A DNA stretch of 64,000 nucleotides. Source: Skeletonema tropicum (taxonomy: Eukaryota > Bacillariophyta > Thalassiosirophyceae > Thalassiosirales > Thalassiosiraceae). Shown here piece after piece: positions 1 through 11,916 of this stretch; the first letter of the stretch is position 1; each line of letters begins with the position of its first letter. The notes under the pieces are model-generated. The model saw only the letters and a list, made by a program, of their open reading frames with translations, had not been told where the DNA came from and did not search any database. The stretch lies in the NCBI GenBank assembly GCA_037178625.1, contig CM074128.1, forward strand, positions 2,976,001 to 3,040,000, in the 5' to 3' direction. A program made the position numbers and the translations under genes.

Positions 1-727
1 GATCAAACCGTTCCATGGGCACAAGGCGCATATCCTCTTTCTCGTTGTGATACGTGGATTCATTTCGTTCGTATTGATAGAGAATCGCTTGTAAATTTGG
101 TGGCAGACCCTCCACACTGTCCAAGGCGCTGGGGAAGACACCCAATTCTTGGAATAATTCACGTGCCCTGATTGCTATACATGGTTGTTGTTGTTGTTGT
201 TGCGGCTGTTGTGATTGCTGCCCCGTTGCAGCGGATGCACCTCCATCAGTGGCAATTGTGTCATATTCATGTGCACTAACTTTTGAAATCTCATCCCCCT
301 CACCGCTACCGCCACCGGTGACACCACCTCCCTCGCGATTTGCCATGTAAATTCCATCCCAAGTCTGATCTTCCGCAAAGGAACTATTAATCCTACGTTT
401 GGGAGGCGACGGCGGTGGATTTTGCGGATTGTCCCCATGTTGTGGCGCATGTTCGACGACGACACCCTTTGGTCGGAAAAATGGAGGAATTTCTGGCCGT
501 TTCTTAATCTGCTGTTGCTGCTGTTTGATCACCAATAATTTCGGACTTAGCGGAGGCCTTCCATCGACGGTAGTAAGGGCATCCCTCCCATCGTTAGAGG
601 TATTCGCATTGGTGGTAGACTCGGCTTTTAGGTTTTCAATTACGCGCATCACGCTCTCGTAAACTGCGTCGCTGCCCAACCAGTTGGTGAGCAGCTCGTC
701 CATCTTTATGGATGCACTGGCCACCAT
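1..727 (-). CDS. PP2A B''-type regulatory subunit-like protein, 5' part only
   Basis: The minus-strand frame is open from an ATG at 727 (a second ATG at 703) to the left edge, so the C-terminus lies outside. The roughly 242 visible residues begin with a short helical segment, then a poly-Gln run, a Pro-rich stretch containing IPPFFRPKG, a Gly-rich linker, another poly-Gln tract, and ARELFQELGVFPSALD. The IPPFF-x-P-x-G stretch resembles the IPxFYxPxG motif seen before the EF-hand region of PP2A B'' subunits (PPP2R3 family), which target the phosphatase. That family call is inference from one motif; no EF hands are visible here. An upstream in-frame stop at 739-737 bounds the start. The gene is divergent from the DHX37 gene. 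Confidence 0.5.
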   Translation of the reverse strand, partial: MVASASIKMDELLTNWLGSDAVYESVMRVIENLKAESTTNANTSNDGRDALTTVDGRPPLSPKLLVIKQQQQQIKKRPEIPPFFRPKGVVVEHAPQHGDNPQNPPPSPPKRRINSSFAEDQTWDGIYMANREGGGVTGGGSGEGDEISKVSAHEYDTIATDGGASAATGQQSQQPQQQQQQPCIAIRARELFQELGVFPSALDSVEGLPPNLQAILYQYERNESTYHNEKEDMRLVPMERFD

Positions 728-1030
728 CTTTTCTGTCTATTTGTACTGCTGTTGCGTTGCTACTGCACCCACATCCAAGTACCGTTGCTGACATGAGATT
801 TTGATTTTGAGGAGTTGGCTTCGAGATTTGAGAGATGGTATGGAAGGGTTTCTCAATTGGAGGAAAAGAGGGGTCATTTTCAGATGGGCATCTCCAATTT
901 CCTACCTCTCCGCCACCATTCATCTCGCTTTCAACTCAGACAAGAACATAAGTATTGGCCTCGAAGCCGACAACATCATAGTATAATAGTACTACCATCA
1001 ATCCTTCGGAATAGACAAGCATCAGCAACA
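728..1030. promoter_or_regulatory. divergent intergenic region between the PP2A B''-like gene and DHX37
   Basis: About 300 bp separates two divergently transcribed starts (ATG at 727 on minus, ATG at 1031 on plus), so promoters of both genes must lie here. The plus frame is open upstream from 815 but has no ATG that improves the DHX37 match. I see no clear TATA box or repeat. Confidence 0.4.
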
Positions 1031-4000
1031 ATGAGACGATCCAAGAGCGACCCAGCGAAGTATTCTCGCAACTACCGTAAGATTTCGCAGCGTCGAATGA
1101 CTGGATACACCGGCAGCGGTGACAAAGAGGAAAATGAAAAGAAACGTCTAGAAGCAATTCTGAAACAATCAGAGCAAACTTGGAAGCGGGGTTTAGCTGA
1201 GAATGGCCATTCTACTGGTGATGTCGACGATAAGTTGCTAGTCGGTGGTAAACAGAAGGCCGGCGTAGATGAAGAACAATCCAATGAGCAAGATGGTGGT
1301 GAAGACATGCTTTCACTTTTATCACCTGAACTACGTGAACAGTTTGCTGGAATGGGCTCAGACAATCTTGTCATCCTCCCCAGCAAAAAGAAGCAAAAGA
1401 CAAAAACAAAGGCTCTACCACCACTTACACCTCAAGAGATCAAGGCCGCGAAGGCGTTGTACAAAAATACGCAGAGGAAATTGAACCAGTTGGAACAGAG
1501 ACGGAAGCAGAAAGATCTGAGGAAAGATTTGTACAAGCAGTTGGAAGAGAATACGTTATTGCCACAAATGCCATCGTCCTCTGAGGGAAATGACATCTCG
1601 ATGGATAAAGACAAAGAAACGTTTGCTGCAAAGAATGGTATTGGTGTAAAAGATGCTCATAGTCTTCTTCTAAAAAGTTCCGAATTGGGCAAAAAGGTTA
1701 CCAAGAAACAGTTGCTGAAACAGCTTCGTCGAAAGGAAGAGCTGGGTATTCCTCTGACCAAAGAAGAAATGGACATTCTCTACGTTAAATATGATGCCCC
1801 GTCTACCGAATCGTTCCCTAATGTAGAGAAGGAGACGACAGATGCAGACCAACCAAATCCGCCTGTGCCGGTCAAGAAGAAGAAGAACAAGAAAAAGAAG
1901 AACAAACGCAAGAGTGCAGATGATACATCACAAGAGGAGGGTAGTGATGCAATGCTAAAGCAAGAAGAACCCTCTACAAAAAAGCGAAGAGCGACGCCCA
2001 GACAGAAGAGGCTGAAACTCCATCCAAACCAAACGAGGAGGCAACAAAAGCTGACCCACCTGTCGATAATAAGCCGAAACAATCTTATGCAGAAATGATG
2101 TTTGCTGGATTAACATCTCTGAAGACGAAAAGTGACAGCCAGAATGTTGAGATTGCAGCCAAGAAGGCAAAAGAGCAACAAGAAGAGGAGGAAAGGGCTA
2201 TGAAGCTAGAAGAGGAGGAGAGGAAAAAGCGAAAAGTATACGTCCCATCTGAGACGGTGAAAGTGTCTACTATGCATAGGCTTGGTGTAGATGTCAAAGT
2301 GAGCGTGAGCAAGCCTGCTGGTGGTAGGAACGGTGCCAAAAATCGTCAAATCCAACGGCCCAAGGAAGTCGAAGACACAAGATTTGACTTGCCGGTATCA
2401 GCTATGGAATTTGAGATCATGGATGCGGTGAGATCTAATGACTGTACAATTCTGTGTGGTGAAACTGGAAGTGGTAAAAGTACGCAAGTACCACAATTTT
2501 TGTACGAGGCGGGCTTAAGCAGCTCTGAAACAAGTGCTGGCCAAAAGGGACGTTTACTCATCGGCGTGACCCAACCGAGGAGAGTCGCTGCTGTATCAAC
2601 TGCAAAACGCGTTTGCTATGAGATGGGGCAGGGAAACGGTCAAGTGATCAAACATGATAACCTTGTAGCTTATCAGACGAGGTACGAAACTGCTGGACTC
2701 GGTTCAAAGACTCACATTAAGTTCATGACTGATGGTATTCTCCTTCAAGAAATACAGTCTGACTTGCTTCTCCGAAAATATGGCTCAATAGTGATTGATG
2801 AGGCTCACGAGCGCAATTTAAACACGGACGTGTTGCTTGGATTATTAAGTGTTGCGTTGCCTTTGAGACGAAAAGCAGCAGAAGAGGGAACTTTACCGCC
2901 ATTGAAATTGGTAATCATGTCTGCCACTCTTCGAGTCGAAGATTTCACTGAGAATGAACGCCTATTCCCTGACAAGACTCGTCGACCTGCGCTGGTCAAA
3001 GTTCCTGGAAGGACTTATCCTGTTTCTATCCATCATAGCAAAGTTACAGAGCTTGATGATTATGAAAAAGCAGCACTTGACAAGGTGTGTAAGATCCATC
3101 GCAAGTTACCTGCTGGAGGGATACTCTGCTTTCTTACAGGCAAGCAAGAAATTGTTCGAATGGTAAATCGATTGAAACAAAAATTAGAACCGCGAGATAA
3201 GAAGACAAGTGGAAAGCAACAAAGTGCAAACGACGACGCGACGAAGACGCCTGATGCCCAGGCAGGTGATGGATTTCGTGACATGGATGATGAAGAAGCC
3301 GATGGAGACCTGTTCCAAAAAGGAGACGAAGAGCATGACGATTTTGAGGACATGGAGAGCAATGGCATCGATGATGTAGACATTACTGCTGCTGCAGCTG
3401 ACGATGACAATAAGCGCCCCAAAAAAGTCCGAATACTGCCATTGTACTCAATGATTTCTGCCGAGGAGCAAGCAAAAATCTTCGCCCCAGTTCCAGATGA
3501 TACCAGGTTGATTGTTATCGCAACAAACATCGCTGAAACTTCAATTACGATCCCTGGCGTATCTTATGTTGTGGATAGTGGCCGGAAGAAGGAACGGAAT
3601 TACCATGCTGGCACAGGGATAGCTTCTTATGATGTGATGTGGATTAGCAAAGCAGCTGCTGACCAACGAGCTGGACGTGCTGGAAGAACTGGACCCGGGC
3701 ACTGCTACAGACTTTATTCAAGCAGTGTCTATTCACGCGTGTTTGACCAGTTCGCCATACCAGAAGTACTGACTCGCCCACTCGAGGATATAGTCCTAGC
3801 GATGAAGACAATGAATGTAACAAATGTCACTCAGTTTCCATTTCCTACCCTACCAGAGCAGAGTCAAATCAATGCAGCTGTTCGCCTCCTTGCCAATTTA
3901 GGTTGCATTGACATCTCAAAAATGGAGGTCGAGGGTGGGGACGGAAAAATTACTGCTCTTGGGCGAGCAGTTTCACAACTTCCACTTGGAGTAAGGTATG

Positions 4001-5301
4001 GCAAAATGCTTCTGGTAGCTGCGCAAGCCAATGTTCTTGACTATGCTATCACACTTGTTGCAGTCCTTTCAGAAGCTACTCCGTTTACTCATCACTCGGA
4101 AAGTGTTAAATCTGGCGATACTGTTGACGATGCAGATGATTTGGATGAGGTAGATCGAAATCAAGTGCAACGGGCGGAGAAGGAACGCAAGAAGAAGATG
4201 AATTCAAAATGGCAACACAATGGCGGTGATGTTTTGGCAGCCATGAAGGCAGCTGGTGCCTACGCCTTTACCTCTGATCGCGCAAAAGGAGATAACGTGG
4301 TATGCCGTCAATTTTGTGAGGAGAACGGACTTAATTTGGTCATTATGCAGAGGATAGCCAAACTCAGGTTACACCTATGCAAGCTAGCAAAAGCTCGCCT
4401 CCCAAATACAGGTGGAATCGCCGCGGCGACAGGGACGTACTCAAGCTCCATGTCTCCTCCGAATAGAGCCGAGGAAAATGTACTTCGACAATCCATTGCT
4501 TCTGGCCTACTAGACAACATTGCACGACGCGCGCCACCAGGTGCGTTGCCAACTGAGTTTACCGGCATCTCAAGGTCGGCGTATATTTGTGGAAACTCGA
4601 AGCTTAAAGAGCCGCTTTACATCGACAACAATAGCACCATGCACGCAAGTCGCCCAGAATGGCTTTGCTATGACTCCATTTTGAGGAAAAAGAAGAACGA
4701 TGGCACCACTGTTGCAATTATGCAAAAAGTCACTCCTGTTGATGCAGATTGGTTGGCGGAGCTTTGTCACGGAAGCAATCTGTTGACAATTGGATCACCG
4801 CTGACAACACCCATTCCACGATATGTCAAAGAAGAAGACGCCATCCAATGCGCAGTAGAAACAAAGTTTGGTAGTCATGGCTGGGAAGTGCCACCGTTAT
4901 TTGTCGATATGTATGAAATTGTGAAGAAGGATGGCCAAAACAAACAAACCAAGCAAAACTCGGCTGTGATGCCAGAGGACTCCTTTCGCTGGTTTGCAAG
5001 GTATCTTTTTGAAGGCAAAGTACTTTCCGAACTATCCGACCTAATTGGCATGCTCAATGACGAACCAGCCATCATTACCCGTCGCAGACCATCGAAGAAG
5101 GTGACGCTATTAGTGTCTGCACTAGCTCAAAGTGGTATTGATTGTGCGGCTGCATTACAGAAGCACTGGGCAGAAAAGAACAACAAATTCCTCTTTAAAG
5201 AGCTAAAACCATGGATAAAGAAAGATTGTGTTGATGAAGCGAAAAAGATCTGGATTGCAGCTGTCAATGCACGGGTGAAGGCATGGCGAGCGGGGAATTG
5301 A
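1031..5301 (+). CDS. DHX37: DEAH-box RNA helicase, DHX37/Dhr1 (Ecm16) type
   Basis: The product is an ATP-dependent RNA helicase of the nucleolar small-subunit processome; the family removes U3 snoRNA from pre-rRNA. The N-terminus has the DHX37-like block NLVILPSKKKQKTKTKA and a Lys/Glu-rich coiled region. The helicase core shows GETGSGKST (motif I), IDEAHERN (II), MSATL (III), ATNIAETSIT (V) and QRAGRAGRTG (VI). An acidic insert of about 90 residues sits between the two RecA halves, then winged-helix/HA2 and OB regions follow. The start is the ATG at 1031 (MRRSKSDPAKYSRNYRK). The frame changes once by -1 near 1978-1984, inside a run of six A; joined, the protein is about 1,423 aa. The break falls in a charged linker, so both halves clearly belong to one gene. 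Confidence 0.93.
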
Positions 5302-5483
5302 GTGTAAGGAAGGCGACTCTAACGAGCAAGACGACAGGGGCTTCTACTCTTGTGTTTGCACAGCACAAGATGCGAACACTTTCACTTAACAAATTGAGTG
5401 TAAGCAAGACGACTCTCACGAGCAAGACTACAGGGGCATCTGCTCTAGAGTGTTTGCACAAGATGTGAACACTACTTAACAAA
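5298..5483. repeat. imperfect tandem duplication at the DHX37 stop codon
   Basis: Two diverged copies stand head to tail, about 5298-5393 (96 bp) and 5394-5483 (90 bp). Both begin ttgagtgtaag, share cgagcaagac, and end with acttaacaaa. The first copy starts on the stop codon of DHX37 (TGA at 5299-5301). The rest of the gap to the DNAI2 start at 5627 contains a T-rich stretch and a short pyrimidine-rich leader, with no gene seen. Confidence 0.85.
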
Positions 5484-5626
5484 TTTGTCGGCATTTTTTG
5501 AATAATAATTTTAAAATTCTTCGTCCGCAGAATTCATTCTATCGCATCATTCTTCATTTCTCTCGGCGTCCTCGGGGCATCTTCCTCCTTCCAACAAACT
5601 CAACCAACCTGCTTCATTCTCACTGA

Positions 5627-7464
5627 ATGATGGAAGTTGCTTACGTTTACACAAAGCGCCGTTCTGAGTTTGGAAAGCATGTCGAATTTTCCAACGGAGA
5701 GACTCAGATTCTTGAATCCATTCCTCCCACTGATGCATACGATGATGACTACCAATTTCGAACAACTGCCGCTACTGGAACCGACAACACTCCGCAGCTA
5801 AGCGAGACCGAAGTCAATACCGAACGAGTCGTGAGGAAGAATACTAGTATGCAGCACAAGGAAGGCGGGTGGCCGAAAGACGTTGACTTCACTGAGCAAA
5901 GCGACGTCAAGCGCTTTCGCAAGAAAGTAGAAAAAGACGAAGAGTATCAATATGCGATGAAGCAACTCGTCCCAATGGTACAGCGTTGCATGAACCAAAA
6001 CAACACTGTGAACATCTATGAAGAGTACTTTGATGGGAACGAGACCGATCACTGCTCTGAGCCTCCCTTTGCCAAGGGATTGGCGGTATTTCGCGACCCC
6101 AGTCAAGTTACACGAACTGCCACCTCTGTGAACTGGCATCCAGAAGGATCCAATAATGGAAAAGTGGCTGTCTCTTACTCCGTCTTGGACTTCCAAGATG
6201 AGCGCTTGAGCAATCCTGATATGCTCACATCGGTAAGGCATCGTGGCATCGTCTTTCTTTTTCAGTGTGAATTACACAATCCCAGCTAACTTCTTTCACT
6301 GACGCGCTTTCTTCCTCTCTTTCGCAGTCGTATGTCTGGGACGTTTCTAACTCCAACAAACCCATCGTAGAGATCGTCCCTCCTTCACCGTTGTCGTGCC
6401 TCCGATTTAATCCCAAAAGCTCCGACACGCTGGTGGGAGGTAGCTGCAATGGGATGATCACCTATTACGATTTACGTAAGCCAAACGCTTCCTCTGGAAA
6501 GTGCTTGCCTACCGAATCATCTGCCATCGAAAAGAGTCATCACGACCCTGTGTCCGACGTCTTTTGGATCTCTTCCAAGACTGGACATCACTGTGTTTCT
6601 GTTTCTACTGATGGGCAAATGTTATGGTGGGATACAAGAAAATTGGACGAGCCTACCGACTCCCTCGAATTGACTACTGATTCCAAAGGAAATGGCGTCA
6701 CTCTCGGAGGATCGTGCTTGGAATACAGCACAGAGGCTGGTCCGACTAAATTCTTGATTGGTACTGAGCAGGGCATAGTTTTGTCCTTAAATACTCGCAA
6801 CAAGAAGACCAACAATGGAATTACTGTTTTTGATAATGGTGCAGGCAAACATCAAGGTAGCATTCCTTCGATCCAACGAAATCCTACCCACAACAAGTAT
6901 TTCATGACAGTCGGTGATTGGACTACTCGTATTTGGACGGAGGATCTCAAGACACCCATCATCACTACGAGGCATCATGGCAGCTATCTTACGGGTGGCT
7001 GCTGGTCGCCCACTCGTGCTGGAGTGTTTTATGTCACTCGCGACGATGGAGTGCTCGATGTCTGGGACATCAGTCACAACCAAAACGAGGTTGCATACAG
7101 TCACAAAGTGAGCGATGCTGCGCTATCAAGTATTAGCGTTCAAGGAAACACTCAGGAGGGTGGTAAGCTTGTGGCAGTGGGAGATGTCAACGGAACTGTA
7201 AGCTTGCTAGAAGTGTGCGACTCTCTCGCGAAGGCCCGTCCAAACGAAAAGTCAACTGTAAATGCCCTACTTGAACGAGAGACGAAGAAAGAGAAGAATC
7301 TGGAGGTTCGTCAGCGTGAAATCAAGCTGAAGGCAAAAATGAACGGAGCTCGTAGGGCCAATACTGAGGATGAAGAAGGAGATGTAGAAAAAGACGAGGA
7401 AAATCTATTTGCATCACTGGAGGAGGAGTTCATGAGCATGACTACATATACAGCTGAGTTGTAA
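5627..7464 (+). CDS. DNAI2: axonemal dynein intermediate chain 2 (outer arm, IC2/IC69 type)
   Basis: The product is a WD-repeat intermediate chain that anchors the outer dynein arm to the axonemal microtubule. The N-terminus (VAYVYTKRRSEFGKH) and internal blocks KEGGWPKDVDF, IYEEYFDGNE, TVGDWTTRIW and LERETKKEKNLEVRQREIKL match the animal and algal DNAI2 family closely. One intron lies at 6233-6327 (GT...AG) and joins MLTS to SYVWDVSNSNKP in frame. Exons of 606 and 1,137 nt give 580 aa, near the family's usual length. Two adjacent ATGs (5627, 5630) exist; the second gives the family-like M-E-V start. About five to seven WD repeats follow, then an acidic coiled C-terminus. The gene has no frame damage. 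Confidence 0.96.
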
Positions 7465-7871
7465 GAGTCTGGTGTGACGCGAAAGGATACAAGTTAACAA
7501 CTGAACGGATGTAATCGTGAAAAATACATAAACTAATCTACAATAGACAAATCACAGGAAACTCCGGCTGTGCCATAGGAAACTTCAAGCAGTTCATGCC
7601 GGCAGCCGGCCGCTTCTCTTCTCTCGGGAAAACCTGACTTAAAATTTTTGGACAGATATCAGTAGTAGGAAGCAAGCGCAGCTGGTTTACTGACCTTTTC
7701 CTTATCAGTGATGTCAATGAATCCATCTTAAATTGCTTGCACAAGCAGTACTTATTATATTTAGTAGTATCATTGCAGTTATCATAAAGTTAGGCAGTGT
7801 TGCGCTGGTCAAGCTACAATATAGGAGGAAAGAACAAAAGAAGAAGATTCGTCGTAGCTCTGCATGTTACG
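7465..7871. promoter_or_regulatory. intergenic region upstream of the ammonium transporter
   Basis: About 400 bp between the DNAI2 stop and the AMT start. The transporter frame is open from an ATG at 7797, but the family-like N-terminus starts at 7872. The rest shows no repeat, tRNA or convincing reading frame. Confidence 0.35.
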
Positions 7872-9936
7872 ATGTCTGCCGGCACATATCAAACTTGCCT
7901 TGCCAGCGTTGGTGGCGACACCGATGCTCTTCTCGAATGCATTGCTGGCACCCTAGACACCGCGGTGAACACCGCTACCGATAGCGTGACAAATTCTGTC
8001 AATACCTTCTTCCTCGTTTTTGCGGCAATTCTTGTCTTCTTTATGCAGACTGGATTTGCTATGATATGTGCAGGCAGCGTCCGCATCAATAATGTTCAAA
8101 ACACACTCCTGAAAAATCTTCTCGACGCATGCGGTGCATCACTTGGATTCTATACGGTTGGATACGCCTTTGCCTTTGGAGGGACATTCTCTGACCCATC
8201 ACGAACAACATTCATTGGCAACACGAACTTCTTCTTAATGGACGTGGAGAATAATGCGTTCTGGCTGTTTCAATTCGCCTTCGCAGCCACATCGGCAACA
8301 ATTGTGGCAGGAACGCTCGCTGAACGCTGTCAGATGACTGCTTACCTCTGCTACTCTGTTGTGCTATCTGCGTTTGTCTACCCGGTGGTAGTCCACGGTA
8401 TTTGGAGCAACAATGGATTTGCGAGTGCACAAAACTCTAATCCTTTATTGGGAATCGGGATGATTGATTTTGCAGGTAGTTGTGTAGTCCACGTAACTGG
8501 AGGAATGACTGCTTTGATTGCAACGAATATTCTCGGACCACGTACAGGAAGATTCCGTGATATCCGTGGAAATGTTTTGGAGAAACCTAAGCCCATGCCT
8601 GGCCATTCAATGGCCTTGCAGATGTTAGGGGTAAGTGGAGCAAAATTTAGTATCTCCAGTTGACACAAAGGAGTTTCCATTTTTTCATTTCCTCTCACAT
8701 GATTTGACTTTCTTCCTTTCAGACATTCATTCTATGGGTTGGTTGGTACGGATTCAACACTGGAAGTGTAGTTTATCTCATGCAGAATGATAATTATGAA
8801 ATTGTTAGTCATGTTGCTATAAACACAACTCTTGCCGCAGCTGCCGGTGCAGTAATGGCTCTTCTAATCGACACCGTCATTCAAGAACACATGACAGGAG
8901 AAGTCACATTCAACTTATCATATGCAATGAATGGATGCTTGTCTGGATTGGTTTCTATAACTGCAGGTTGCGCTGTGGTACAGTCATGGGCAGCACTCAT
9001 AATCGGTGCAGTTGGCGCGGCTTTATTCCTTGGCTGTTCAAAACTGTTGGTGAGAAGAAGAATCGACGACGCCGTGGACGCCGTGCCTGTTCATGTAAGT
9101 GTACAACAGAGTCATATACTTTTCTTTCTATATTGCCGTGCGTCTTTGTCTAACTTGTTGCTTGTTGACATCAAAACTGTAGTTGTCCAGTGGAATATGG
9201 GGATCATTGAGTGTTGGTTTGCTGGCTGACCCTTCGTGGGTTTCCAAAGTCTATGGGAATTCAATCCATGCTGGTTGGTTTTACAGTTGGTCGAGGGGAT
9301 CAGCGGATGCTCACTTGTTGGCTTGTCAAGTGATCGGAGTTCTTTTTGTTATTGGTTGGGTCACAGTCACCATGACCCCCTTCTTCTGGCTGTTGCATTA
9401 CTTTGGCTTCTTGCGGTAAGTAAATGTGTGCAACTACTTTTCATACTGTGTGTTCTTTCATGGTCGAACATTTGTCTAACGTTTACTATTTCTCTGGGCT
9501 CATACATAGTGCCGACTCTCTCGAAGAAGTAGTCGGTCTCGATGTTGGATACACTGGAGGGGCTTTACACAAGCGCCTTCATCCCGAGAATGCTGACCAT
9601 GAGGAACAATATTCAGCGTATTTGGATGAGTACGTTCATAGAAGGAGAGAAAGAGCTTTTATGAGAAACAGCAGTGGACACATTTCTGCGAGCAGCGTTC
9701 ATTCACCCAGTCTCCACGGGAATAGTTATCATGGAAGAAAAGTCATCACTTCCGCAATGAAAGAAGAAGCGATGGCAAACAGCACTTCGTCAAAAGAAGG
9801 AGCATTGCCCAACAGCGGTGGTTCTCTAAAGTCACCGGGTAGTGACCGAGACTGGACTGATAATGAGAAGGTATTGGACAGTAGCCGGAACTCTGGTGTA
9901 CCATCTTTGACATCGGTTAAGGAAGAACAGGTTTGA
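7872..9936 (+). CDS. AMT1: ammonium transporter, AMT1 type
   Basis: The product is an Amt/MEP/Rh-family membrane channel that takes up ammonium, probably at the plasma membrane. Three introns have canonical ends: 8631-8722, 9095-9182 and 9416-9509. The spliced exons give 596 aa in one frame. Visible family marks are VFFMQTGFAMICAGSVR in the first membrane segments, the signature DFAGSCVVHVTGGMTALIA, the conserved ILWVGWYGFNTGS, and VPVH followed by SSGIWGSLSVGLLADP. About eleven hydrophobic segments are followed by a hydrophilic tail of roughly 140 residues rich in Ser, Glu and basic residues, where regulatory phosphorylation would be expected. ATG 7872 (MSAGTYQTC) is preferred over 7797 because it gives a normal AMT1 N-terminus. 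Confidence 0.95.
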
Positions 9937-10820
9937 GCAAGGAGAGTAAGTAAGTGACTTGAGCACTTGCACCATATTTTTCATGCAGATGGTGTGAGAT
10001 ATCAAGATATGACAACGACAAGAAGTTTAGCCAAGGAACAAGGAACGGGCTTGATTTCGAGCATTTTTGATTTTGAAGAGGGGAATAATACGAGGCACGG
10101 CGCAATCTTATTGTTCTGTTTGATTGCTTTTGAGATGAAAGAAAGGTGCGCTTATTGGCTTCATACTTCAATAATTGGGGGAAATCCATTCTGGTTTAAT
10201 TGCTAGCATAGAGATCTTAAATCATAATACCTTCAATGTTCTAATACATCAGCATGTAAGATACCGTGTTACCGTTTTTGTAACATTCTGTTACACAACT
10301 CTGATGTATCATTCTGGAAAGAATCCCTATTGCAGCAAAGTTGGGAGTCTTTTCTACTAGAGAGAGCCCCTTACTCTTTACTTATCTGATTGGCTCTACA
10401 CGAGTTCCCACTTTGGAATCAGTACTACTCTCCTCGCGCTCCACCTCCTCTTTATCTCCTGCACAATACCTCACAAATTTCTTCTTGTCACAATCTAACA
10501 AACCGAAGAGTGTAAGTGCGCGATATGATGCCTTGTCTCGATATCAATCGATGATGAGAGCGGCGCCGACCACCAGGCTCTGTCCTGGTGGCTACACTCC
10601 TTTGATTCCTTCTGAATGGCGTCCCTGTGGAACAGTCTCTTCTATGCATGTGAACAAAAGCATGCGCAATGCACAAAAGTGATTAGCTGCAATAAACTCG
10701 GTTTCTTATCTCCCGTGACGGAGAAGAGTTATTGGTCAAGAAAGCAGTGCCTCCTTGTGGATGTTGTGGATGCCATTCACGTTGGAATAGAGGAGAGATC
10801 GGCCCGTTTCATCTCGAGAG
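9937..10820. other. intergenic region before the uL13 gene
   Basis: About 880 bp without a convincing gene. An open frame at 10341-10682 has no recognisable domain and is more likely leader sequence. A cluster of GTTAC/GTAAC words lies at 10268-10297. The 3' part is presumably the promoter and first untranslated exon of the ribosomal protein gene. Confidence 0.4.
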
Positions 10821-10886
10821 GTAAATTATGCATTTCATGAATCCAATCTCACTGTGTTTTTTTATCTTTCACTTTTTCCTTCACAG
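10821..10886 (+). other. probable 5'-UTR intron of the uL13 gene
   Basis: A donor (gagag then gtaaat at 10821) and a pyrimidine-rich acceptor (ctttcactttttccttcacag ending at 10886) bracket 66 bp. The intron would end five bases before the ATG at 10892. First introns just upstream of the start are common in ribosomal protein genes of many eukaryotes. Splicing here is inferred, not shown. Confidence 0.6.
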
Positions 10887-10891
10887 TAAAA

Positions 10892-11497
10892 ATGGTTCTC
10901 GAAAAGCCCATCGTCATTGACTGCCGCGACCACCTCCACGGTCGTCTGTGTTCCGTTGTCGCCAAGGAACTCTTGGCTGGTCAGAAGATTGTTCTTGTCC
11001 GTTGCGAGGATATGGTCATCTCTGGATCTCTTGTCCGTAACCAAACCAAGTATGCTCAATTCCGTAAGAAGCGCATGAACACCAACCCCACTCGTGGTCC
11101 TTTCCACTTCAAGTCCCCCGCCCGTATGGTTTGGAGGACCATCCGTGGTATGGTTCATCAGAAGACTGCCCGTGGACAGGCCGCTATTGGACGTCTCTCT
11201 ACCTTCGAGGGAATCCCCCACCCATACGACAAAGTCAAGCGTAAGGTCATCCCTGCTGCCCTTCGTGTTCTCCGCCTCAAGCCTGGACGCAAGTACACCA
11301 AGATGGGTGACCTTGCGAACAACGTTGGATGGAAGCACCAAGAGCTTGTCAGCAGTCTTGAGGATAAGCGTCGTGCCAAGGCTGAAGTCTTCTTCCAAAA
11401 GAAGAAGGCCGCTGCTGCCCTCAAGGCCAAGGCTGAGGAGGCTGCCGCTGGTGACTTGGCCAAGGTTAACGAAGTTCTTGCTGCCGCTGGACATTAA
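10892..11497 (+). CDS. RPL13A: 60S ribosomal protein L13a (uL13)
   Basis: This large-subunit ribosomal protein has 201 aa. It matches uL13 along its whole length: IVIDCRDHLHGRL, VLVRCEDMVISG, RKKRMNTNPTRGPFHF, RTIRGMVHQKTARGQAA and FEGIPHPYDKVKRKV. The coding exon is uninterrupted. The C-terminal extension is Ala/Lys-rich and helical, as in other eukaryotic L13a proteins. Synonymous choice favours C-ending codons more than in the neighbours, as expected for a highly expressed gene. Confidence 0.97.
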   Translation: MVLEKPIVIDCRDHLHGRLCSVVAKELLAGQKIVLVRCEDMVISGSLVRNQTKYAQFRKKRMNTNPTRGPFHFKSPARMVWRTIRGMVHQKTARGQAAIGRLSTFEGIPHPYDKVKRKVIPAALRVLRLKPGRKYTKMGDLANNVGWKHQELVSSLEDKRRAKAEVFFQKKKAAAALKAKAEEAAAGDLAKVNEVLAAAGH

Positions 11498-11916
11498 GCA
11501 ATAAGTACCTTCTAAACAAAAATGATGGTTCATTATAAAATTACAATTACATTCATAATTTATGTTGATGTGGATTTTTGCTTGGTTCCCAAGGCCAGCT
11601 CCTATTCTATGATAATGCTCCTCAGTGATTATTATACCTTCGAACAATATCACTCTCAGCATCATTCGATTGAGCTCCCTTGTCCGTGAAACTGATCCCT
11701 TATACGCTGACTACCTGCTCCAAAGGGAACCGTTCAACTAGCTAACCAAGAACCCAAACCAGAAACCAGCGTTCTATTCTCCGTTTTCCGACCTGTGATT
11801 TCGGATTTGATCGATTCACAGTGCGGTGGTTCCCGTGGTGCGGTGATCGTTGTCGTATTGGTTGGTGAAATGAATGCAACATCATAATACCTATCTTGTA
11901 AAGTAAAAGCATTACT
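11498..11916. promoter_or_regulatory. intergenic region between uL13 and UPF2
   Basis: About 420 bp that must hold the uL13 3' UTR and the UPF2 promoter and leader. Nothing else was recognised on either strand. Confidence 0.35.

Noticed and set aside
815..1030. N-terminal extension of DHX37 from 815
   Set aside because: The extra residues have no family match and the first ATG giving a typical basic start is 1031.
10341..10682. A small gene of 113 codons upstream of uL13
   Set aside because: No domain, no neighbour support, and the region is better explained as promoter and leader of the uL13 gene.
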